Assembly: GCA_946482165.1 (NCBI GenBank)
Contig: CAMLQS010000204.1
Location: 1-8,888, forward strand
Direction: 5' to 3'
Origin: an uncultured Verrucomicrobiota bacterium
GTDB taxonomy: Bacteria > Verrucomicrobiota > Verrucomicrobiae > Opitutales > Opitutaceae
DNA: 8,888 bases
Every line of letters begins with the position of its first letter. The stretch's first letter is position 1. Below, in pieces: positions 1 to 5,303 of this stretch. The notes below the pieces were generated by a model that did no database searches, was not told the DNA's origin, and saw only the letters and a program-made list of their open reading frames with translations. The position numbers were made by a program, and so were the translations under genes.

Positions 1-1156
1 CGCCGGCAACCAGTTCCTCGTCGGCCCCGTCGCCGGCACCGGCAACCTCATCAAAACCGGTCCCGGCACGCTCGTGATGGAAGGCGACGCCAACACCTTC
101 ACCGGCAGCCTCACCGTCTCGGCCGGCGCGATCACCGCCCGCGCGAACAAGGCCGTCGGCGACCTCGTCGTTCCCGCCGGCGCGATCTTCAACGGCCAGG
201 CCAGCCTCTCCGTCAACCAGCCCGCCTCCGCCCTCGCCACGCTCGACGGCACGCTCGTCGTGAACAGCCGCGGCGCCGCCGACACCAACGCGCACACCGT
301 GAATCTCGGCCGCCTCACCGGTTCGGGGCTCATCACCACCACGACCACCGGCTCCGTGCTCGGCACCGTCGTCGTCGCCGGCGAGAGCGCCTTCTCCGGC
401 GTGATCGAGGGCAAGCTCGGCCTGACCAAAACCGGCGCGTCCACCACGCTCCTCCTCTCCGGCAACCACACCTACTCCGGCCCCACGGAGGTCTCCGCCG
501 GCACGCTCCTCGTCTCCGGCCAGTTGCCCGCCGCCACCGCGCTCACGCTCTCCTCCGGCGCGACGCTCGCCCGCGACTTCTCGCTCGGCGCGCTCACCGT
601 CGGCACCTTCACCGGCGCGACCGGCTCGGTTGTCCGCGTCACCGGCGCGCCCGCCGCCTTCGATCTCCGCCAAGCCTATTCCTGGCCCATCGTTTCCGCG
701 ACCAGCGTCGGCGGCGACCTGCCCACGCTTGACGCGCCCTCCCTGCCCGCGACGACCGGCGCCTACTCGCTGTCCGCGAGCGGCGGCACGCTCTCGCTCG
801 TCCACACCCCCGCGCCCTACGCCGCCTGGCAATTAGCGCGCGACATCCCGGCCGACTCCCCGTCGACCGCCGACTACGACGCCAACGGCCAGCCCGACCT
901 CCTCGACTACGCCCTCTCGTCCACCACCACCCCCGCCAATCCCAATGTTCGTATTACGAACATTGGCGGCGGGCTGTCCCTGACCTTCCGCCGCGCGCGC
1001 GCCGAGCTGACCTACGAGGTCGAGGCCTCGTCCGACCTCGCCGCGTGGACCTTGATCGCGACGAACCCGGGCGAAGTCGGCGCCGACGTGACCGTCACCG
1101 ACCCCGAGCCGCTCCCCGCCCCCGGCCGCCGTTTCCTCCGCGTTCGCGTGCGGTAA
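1..1156 (+). CDS. Autotransporter-associated beta-strand repeat protein, C-terminal part (5' end outside window)
   Basis: The reading frame is open from the first whole codon (position 2) to TAA at 1154-1156, so the gene starts upstream; the ATG at 74 lies inside a repeat and is not the real start. Two beta-strand repeats are visible: 'GNLIKTGPGTLVMEGDANTF' at about 44-103, and a second with 'LTKTGASTTLLLSGNHTYSG' from about 410 to 570. Such repeats are known to build right-handed beta-helical passengers of surface proteins. From 815 the product changes to a C-terminal module: 'PYAAWQLARD', a Ca-loop-like DYDANGQPD (872-898), a linker, then 'YEVEASSDLAAW' and the tail 'GRRFLRVRVR'. A related module ends the gene at 5304-8870. 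No C-terminal beta-barrel is present, so classical type V autotransport is unlikely. The linker at 942-966 contains a perfect DNA palindrome with codons unlike the rest of the gene. An adhesin or surface-layer role is inference. Confidence 0.93.
   Translation, partial: AGNQFLVGPVAGTGNLIKTGPGTLVMEGDANTFTGSLTVSAGAITARANKAVGDLVVPAGAIFNGQASLSVNQPASALATLDGTLVVNSRGAADTNAHTVNLGRLTGSGLITTTTTGSVLGTVVVAGESAFSGVIEGKLGLTKTGASTTLLLSGNHTYSGPTEVSAGTLLVSGQLPAATALTLSSGATLARDFSLGALTVGTFTGATGSVVRVTGAPAAFDLRQAYSWPIVSATSVGGDLPTLDAPSLPATTGAYSLSASGGTLSLVHTPAPYAAWQLARDIPADSPSTADYDANGQPDLLDYALSSTTTPANPNVRITNIGGGLSLTFRRARAELTYEVEASSDLAAWTLIATNPGEVGADVTVTDPEPLPAPGRRFLRVRVR
942..966. repeat. Perfect 25-bp palindrome inside a coding region
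   Basis: The arms CCAATGTTCGTA and TACGAACATTGG are exact reverse complements around a single T. The element is 40% GC (10 of 25) in a very GC-rich gene. It is read in frame as N-V-R-I-T-N-I, using AAT, GTT, CGT and ATT codons where neighbouring codons nearly all end in G or C. It sits in the linker between the Ca-loop-like segment and the final beta segment of the C-terminal module. It could be a dispersed palindromic repeat inserted in frame, a protein-binding site or an mRNA hairpin; the sequence alone does not decide. Confidence 0.85.
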
Positions 1157-1174
1157 GATCCCCATCACGCGCAT

Positions 1175-1204
1175 AGCCACGCTCCCGGCGAGCGTGGCTT
1201 TTTT
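1175..1204 (+). terminator. Intrinsic (rho-independent) terminator
   Basis: A perfect 10-bp stem, AGCCACGCTC paired with GAGCGTGGCT, encloses the 5-base loop CCGGC. It runs directly into six T residues (1199-1204, the first of which pairs in the stem). It lies 18 bases after the TAA of the upstream beta-strand-repeat gene and should end that transcript, making the gene at 1298 a separate transcription unit. Confidence 0.93.
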
Positions 1205-1297
1205 GCGTTCATCTCCTCCGGCACGGCCCGAGACGGTCCGCACCTATTCCACGCCCGCTCGGTAACATCGACGCTCTTTTGGGTATTCCCCTTTTGA

Positions 1298-1789
1298 ATG
1301 AAGACATCGCATTACCGGATTCTGGTCGGACTCATGAGCTTCGCCGCCGTGGTCTGCTTGGGAGGCTTGATTAGAGCCCCCGGTCCGGCCGCGCCGGCGC
1401 AGCATTCCACGCTGGATTTTCGCCCGGATCAATCGGACGTCTGGGATCATGCCTTGGCCGGTGAGCCCCCTCTGGCCCCGGGGGCCGCCGTGCGGATCGC
1501 GATGGGTTTCATGCCAGGGATCAGGCTCCCGGACGACACGAACGGCTGGCTGCTGGACCATCTCACTTTGCAACGCATGTCATTCTCCGCTGCACGCGAA
1601 GAATGGGTTTACGTGGCCGACTTCTACGCCCGACCCGATGGCGATCCGGCGCGGACGGGGCCGTTGATCCATTTTCAGGTGCCGGTCCGATTCAACGGCA
1701 GCATTCCCGAGGCGTTTATCGCCAATATCCCGAAAGCGCGGCGCATCCCTTGGTGGACCTATCGCAGCATCGCAGACGTCTCCGCGTGA
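1298..1789 (+). CDS. Small exported or membrane-anchored protein of unknown function
   Basis: This 163-residue frame runs from ATG 1298 to TGA 1787-1789. Residues 8-25 are a hydrophobic segment after a short basic start (MKTSHYR), consistent with a signal peptide or an N-terminal membrane anchor. Cys20 is preceded by 'AAVV', which does not fit a lipobox. The rest is soluble-looking, with a Trp/Tyr-rich stretch at 101-112 ('EEWVYVADFYAR') followed by 'LIHFQVPVRFNGSIPEAF', which looks like alternating beta strands. No catalytic motif or named family is recognised. No Shine-Dalgarno sequence precedes the start (upstream bases ATTCCCCTTTTGA). Codon use is visibly less GC-biased than in the flanking genes. 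It stands alone between a strong terminator and the 1975 operon, so context gives little on function. The coding call rests on the clean signal-like N-terminus and protein-like composition. Confidence 0.75.
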   Translation: MKTSHYRILVGLMSFAAVVCLGGLIRAPGPAAPAQHSTLDFRPDQSDVWDHALAGEPPLAPGAAVRIAMGFMPGIRLPDDTNGWLLDHLTLQRMSFSAAREEWVYVADFYARPDGDPARTGPLIHFQVPVRFNGSIPEAFIANIPKARRIPWWTYRSIADVSA

Positions 1790-1974
1790 GCCCGTAGAGC
1801 TCAGTCATTTGGAGGAACGCCGTCCTCGGCGTCCGCGAAGGCGGTTGTTGCAACGCCACCCGAATGCGTGCCATCGGCCCGCCGCCGAGGTGATCTTTCC
1901 GCGTAACATTAACAGTGAAACGGCAACGCTCTTTGCGAACGGATTTCGTCCAGGCACAAACGGCGTCACCCCCT
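1790..1974 (+). other. Intergenic leader of the 1975-5119 operon
   Basis: These 185 bases lie between the small gene and the secreted multidomain protein. They hold a bulged hairpin (1814-1834) and a second weak stem around 1840-1857 (GGCGGTTG / CAACGCC with one bulge). There is also a TAACAT word (1904-1909) that resembles a -10 box, but no convincing -35 lies 16-18 bases upstream of it. No T-tract terminator for the upstream gene is present, so read-through from it cannot be excluded. A promoter must be here or upstream, but I cannot place it. Confidence 0.4.
1811..1835. repeat. Bulged GC-rich hairpin, possible dispersed intergenic repeat
   Basis: ACGCCG (1817-1822) pairs with CGGCGT (1827-1832) around the loop TCCT. 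The stem extends by GG/CC past a bulged A. No T-run follows, so it is not an intrinsic terminator. The GGAGG...CGTCCTCGGCGTCC composition looks like short GC-rich repeats scattered between genes in some Verrucomicrobiota, but only one copy is visible here. Confidence 0.4.
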
Positions 1975-4311
1975 ATGCGCCCTCGTTGTCTGTTTGCTTG
2001 CCTGGTAATCGCCGCGCAGCTCTGCGCCGCCGACATCGTCGATCGGTTGCGGCCGGGTGATCCCGATTCCGACGCCCGGCACGCAGTCGTCTCGGAGCCC
2101 GGAGCCGTCGAGACGGGCGCCGGATTGCTCGGCGAACCGCGGCTCCGCCTCCGCCCCTCGGCCGGGGCGGACTGGCGAGGCGGGCAGATCGCCTTCCGTC
2201 TCAAGGTCGACCCCGCGGCGCCAAACTACCTCACGCTTCGTCTCTCGGGCGACGAGTTCTCCTCCACCCGGCTCTTCCTCGTCGTCGGCGGCGAGATGGT
2301 CGGCTATCTGCATCTCGGCGACGTCGATCTTCTCGAGCCCGGCGCGAGCGAGCCTCAGGCGCCCGGCCGTTTCGTTTATCGCACGACTCCGCTGCCGGAA
2401 AAATTCACGCGCGGACGCAGCGAGATCGCCTGCGAGATCCGCTCCACCGGTCCGATCTGGGCCTACGGAAACACGTTTGATCGCTTCCAGAAACCGATGA
2501 CCGAGCCCAGCCGAGGAATCTACGGCGTCTACTCGCACACCGAGCCCGCCTTCGCCCCGCCCGCGGATGAGAAACAAGGCTCCGCGCCTCCCGATCGTAT
2601 CCGCGCCGAGCCCGGCGACGAAGTGCTCGCCCAGGCCAAGGCGCGCGTGAACCGCGAGATCACCGCCCGCCTAAACGATAACCGCCCGCTCAACCAGATG
2701 CAGATGCTCTTCCTCGCGGAAGCCTGGCACGTGAAGTGGACCGCCGCGTATCGAAATCCCGACATCCTCCGCCGCATCCTCGCCTCTCTCGACGCCTTCG
2801 GCCTCGCGTGGCGCGTCGATCCGAAGCTCGCCACCGAAGACCCCGCCACGCTCAACCCGGGCTGGTTCGGCGCCGGTCCCGTCGGCGCCGCGTTGCACTG
2901 GCTCGCGGAGCCGCTCGCCGCACGGCTCGACGACCCGGTGGCCGGGGCGCAGGACCGCGTCACCCGTCGCCGTCTGTTCGAGGAGCTTCTTCTCGCCAGC
3001 CGCGAGTGGAACGCCCGCAGCCGTCGCCTCTACACGAACCAGACGATGATCAAGGACCTCTACGGCATCTATCTGGCCAACCGCGGCCTCCAATCGCTCG
3101 GCTCCCCGAAGGCCTGGCCCGAGCCGCAGGCGCGTCGTTATCTCTACGAGGCCATCGGTCTCCAGCCCTGGCTTGGCAGCGACCTGCCCGGCGGCGGCTC
3201 GGAAAAACCCGTCGGCGACGACTACCTCCAGCTCACCGCGCGCGGACTCACGCGCGAGCTCGGCTACGTCGGCAGCTACGGCGAGGTCGTCGACTGGGCG
3301 ACGCGCATCTACGACGCCACGCGCCCGTCCTTCGACGCCGACGGAGATCCCCGCGTGCGCGACCAGCTCGTCAAAATCGCGCTCGCCCGCGCCGCCTTCC
3401 GCCATCCCGCGGTCGACGCCGAGGGCTTCCGCGCCATGCGCATGGAGACCTTCGTCGGCTGGCGCGACAACAAGTATCCCGGCATCGTCACCTACGCGCA
3501 AAAGCCGAACCGCGACGGCTCCGCGCTCGACGCCGCCTACGCCACGCGCGATCCGCGTCTGCTCGCCTACGCGCGCCAGATGATCGACGACAACCAGTTC
3601 TTCGCATCGCTGCGCGACGTCATGGCGGAGAACTCCGCCCTGCGCATCACCCACGGCCTGCTGCGCGCTCCGGAGGCGTTCGAGTTCATCTCCGCCCTTC
3701 CCGCGGCCGCGGCGCCGGCGCGGTTGCCCATGAGCCCGGGCGCGCCCGACTATGTTTTCACCGACGAGGAGGATGGCGTGGTGGCGCTCAAGCACGGCGA
3801 CGAGGTTCTCTACGTCTCGCTCTACTGGCGCGCGCGCCACGCGGTGAACTTCCTCGCCTCCGTGCATCACATCGCCCCCGCGTTCGAGCGGCAGGCCATC
3901 GTGCGCCAGGAGGTCCGCTTCACCCCGCTCCGCGAGACCTATCGACGCCCCGGAACCGTCGTCTTCGGCTTCGGCAACGGCGGCTCGCACCTCAAATACC
4001 CGGCGGGCTCGCTCCCTCCCTCGGCCCACGCGGGCGAGGAGTTGCCCATCGCCACGCCGCCGCCCGGCGCAACCTTCAAGCCCGGCTCCGAGAGCGTCTA
4101 CGCCGGCAAGGGCGATTTCTACCTTCTGCGCTACGGCGACTACCTGATCGCCATGAATTGCTCGGCGCAAAAGAGCGCCGCCTTCGCGATCCCGGCCGAG
4201 TTCGTCGGCGCCGCCGAGCTCACCCGTCCGGCCGGCCGCCCCGTCCCGGCGGGCGAACGCCAGGTGCCCCCCCGCTCCACCGTCATCCTGCACCGTCTTT
4301 CAACCCGCTGA
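1975..4311 (+). CDS. Secreted multidomain protein, possibly a polysaccharide lyase-like carbohydrate-active enzyme
   Basis: The ATG at 1975 is preferred over an in-frame GTG at 1915 because it directly opens a signal peptide (MRPRCLFACLVIAAQLCA, cleavage near residue 18); the GTG would put 20 polar residues before it. The product is 778 residues. Residues 65-195 form a beta-rich domain ('FRLKVDPAAPNYLTLRLSG', 'LFLVVGGEMVGYLHLGDVD', then 'SRGIYGVYSHTEPAF' at 179), resembling a carbohydrate-binding sandwich. Residues 210-580 look mainly helical, including 'NQMQMLFLAEAWHVKW' at 240 and 'YTNQTMIKDLYGIYLANRGL' at 353. Residues 593-778 are beta-rich, with a 'WRARHAVNFLASVHHI' stretch and the ending 'STVILHRLSTR'. 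Helical toroid plus beta-sandwich is the known plan of several polysaccharide lyase families (PL8-like, heparinase II/III-like). That comparison is structural inference: I do not recognise the family or a proven Asn/His/Tyr active site. Candidate catalytic residues are N355, Y353, H631 and H632. It is likely co-transcribed with the LamG-like gene 10 bases downstream. The reading frame is very secure; the function is not. Confidence 0.85.
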   Translation: MRPRCLFACLVIAAQLCAADIVDRLRPGDPDSDARHAVVSEPGAVETGAGLLGEPRLRLRPSAGADWRGGQIAFRLKVDPAAPNYLTLRLSGDEFSSTRLFLVVGGEMVGYLHLGDVDLLEPGASEPQAPGRFVYRTTPLPEKFTRGRSEIACEIRSTGPIWAYGNTFDRFQKPMTEPSRGIYGVYSHTEPAFAPPADEKQGSAPPDRIRAEPGDEVLAQAKARVNREITARLNDNRPLNQMQMLFLAEAWHVKWTAAYRNPDILRRILASLDAFGLAWRVDPKLATEDPATLNPGWFGAGPVGAALHWLAEPLAARLDDPVAGAQDRVTRRRLFEELLLASREWNARSRRLYTNQTMIKDLYGIYLANRGLQSLGSPKAWPEPQARRYLYEAIGLQPWLGSDLPGGGSEKPVGDDYLQLTARGLTRELGYVGSYGEVVDWATRIYDATRPSFDADGDPRVRDQLVKIALARAAFRHPAVDAEGFRAMRMETFVGWRDNKYPGIVTYAQKPNRDGSALDAAYATRDPRLLAYARQMIDDNQFFASLRDVMAENSALRITHGLLRAPEAFEFISALPAAAAPARLPMSPGAPDYVFTDEEDGVVALKHGDEVLYVSLYWRARHAVNFLASVHHIAPAFERQAIVRQEVRFTPLRETYRRPGTVVFGFGNGGSHLKYPAGSLPPSAHAGEELPIATPPPGATFKPGSESVYAGKGDFYLLRYGDYLIAMNCSAQKSAAFAIPAEFVGAAELTRPAGRPVPAGERQVPPRSTVILHRLSTR

Positions 4312-4321
4312 ACCCCTCTCC

Positions 4322-5119
4322 ATGAAATCCCGCATCGCTCCCCCCGCCCGACTCCCTCGCCTCGCCGCGCTCGCCGCCCTGCTCGCCGCTCCGGCCTTCG
4401 CCCAGATCCCTTTCCGGCCGATCTACGAGGAGCGCTTCAACTTCGTCCACGAGCGCGTCCAGTTCCGCTACGGCGGCAAGCTCGGCGGTCCCGGCACCGG
4501 CGTCTCCGGCAAGATCGAGGACGAGGCCTATTTCGGCATCCCCCGGAGCTCCGAGCAGGAGAAAGACGGCCCGGCCGCCCTCGCCCTCGCTCCCATCGCC
4601 CCGAACAGCCTGTCCGCTTTCACCTGCACGTTCTGGTATCTTCTCGACGACAACGGTCCCGAGCTCCAAGTGCCGCTTAGCACCGCGGGCGTGATGTTCC
4701 TCATGAACGAAAACGGCTTCGAAGTCCGCATCGAAAACCAGCTCGAACAGCCGCGCTTCTACGGATTCACCCCCGGGATCAACGGCCCCCTCTCCCCTTG
4801 GCGCGCCAAGAACCGCTGGATCTTCGCCGCCTTCTCGTGGAACCAGGCGAACAACGCGCTCACCGTCCACCAAGGCACCCCCGAAGCGGCCATCGCCTAC
4901 ATGCGCACCATGACCCGTCCCACGCCGGCCAAGCCCTCGCTCCCGCGCACCGATCTCACCCGCTTCCCCGAGGCCATCGGCAACACCGCCAAAGGCCTCG
5001 ACCGCCCGCTCGCCGGCCGCATGGACAACGTCCGCTTCTTCGACCGCGAACTCATGCGCGACGAGCTCGAACAGATCCGCGTGGCCGACCTCGCCAACGC
5101 CCCGATCCCCATTCGCTGA
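4322..5119 (+). CDS. Secreted LamG/concanavalin A-like domain protein
   Basis: A 265-residue product from ATG 4322, 10 bases after the previous stop, which implies one operon and possibly translational coupling. Residues 1-27 form a signal peptide: basic start, an Ala/Leu core 'LAALAALLAAPAFA', cleavage before Q28. The mature part reads as a single LamG-type jelly roll. Strand-like 'FTCTFWYLLDD' lies at 100-110, 'VMFLMNENGFEVRIENQ' after it, 'RWIFAAFSWNQANNALTVHQ' at about 165, and near the C-terminus the signature 'GRMDNVRFFDREL' (232-244) followed by 'MRDELEQIR'. The 'G-x-x-DNVRFFDREL-x-x-DE' ending is characteristic of LamG/pentraxin-like domains in bacterial surface and CAZyme-associated proteins. 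These domains usually bind glycans or are structural; a minority are hydrolases, and no glycosidase E-x-D-x-x-E motif is seen. A sugar-binding partner for the preceding secreted protein is a reasonable inference. Confidence 0.88.
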   Translation: MKSRIAPPARLPRLAALAALLAAPAFAQIPFRPIYEERFNFVHERVQFRYGGKLGGPGTGVSGKIEDEAYFGIPRSSEQEKDGPAALALAPIAPNSLSAFTCTFWYLLDDNGPELQVPLSTAGVMFLMNENGFEVRIENQLEQPRFYGFTPGINGPLSPWRAKNRWIFAAFSWNQANNALTVHQGTPEAAIAYMRTMTRPTPAKPSLPRTDLTRFPEAIGNTAKGLDRPLAGRMDNVRFFDRELMRDELEQIRVADLANAPIPIR

Positions 5120-5303
5120 GTCGCCCTCGCGGTCCGCGTTGCCCGCTCAGTTACCAGTTGAACGCCGCCGCCCTGTTGCCACGCGCGGCCAGGGCTGCGA
5201 TTCACCTTACGCCCCGTTCCGCTTCCCCGGCCCTGCCGACCTCCGTTCACTCCGACCGGCCCGCCCCCCTCCCCTTCCCCGCCCGTCCACTTCACGACCC
5301 GCC
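5120..5303 (+). other. Pyrimidine-rich intergenic leader
   Basis: These 184 bases separate the LamG-like gene from the large beta-strand-repeat gene. The frame of the downstream gene stays open through here (from a TTG at 5139), but the encoded Pro/Arg-rich stretch precedes the signal peptide and is not protein-like, so it is treated as non-coding. The second half is strongly C-rich on the + strand, with C/T runs such as CCCCCCTCCCCTTCCCCGCCC (about 5265-5285). No intrinsic terminator, clear -10/-35 pair or Shine-Dalgarno sequence is seen. Whether the downstream gene has its own promoter is unresolved. Confidence 0.4.

Noticed and set aside
1298..1375. Lipoprotein signal in the small unknown protein (Cys20)
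   Set aside because: The residues before the cysteine (A-A-V-V) do not match the lipobox, which needs Gly/Ala/Ser at -1.
1814..1834. Terminator for the small unknown gene
   Set aside because: The hairpin is short and bulged and no T-run follows it.
1915..1974. GTG at 1915 as start of the secreted multidomain protein
   Set aside because: It would put 20 polar/basic residues in front of a clean signal peptide that begins at the ATG at 1975.
2671..4293. Long open frame on the minus strand opposite the secreted multidomain protein gene (540 codons)
   Set aside because: It is an antisense shadow caused by high GC3. The product is Ala/Gly/Arg/Val-rich with no domain, and the + strand frame has a signal peptide and protein-like domains.
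2736..4325. Long + strand open frame overlapping the same gene in another frame
   Set aside because: The translation is extremely Arg/Pro/Ala-rich and low in complexity, typical of an out-of-frame reading of GC-rich coding DNA.
5139..5303. TTG at 5139 as start of the large beta-strand-repeat protein
   Set aside because: The extra 55 residues are Pro/Arg-rich and precede an obvious signal peptide starting at 5304.
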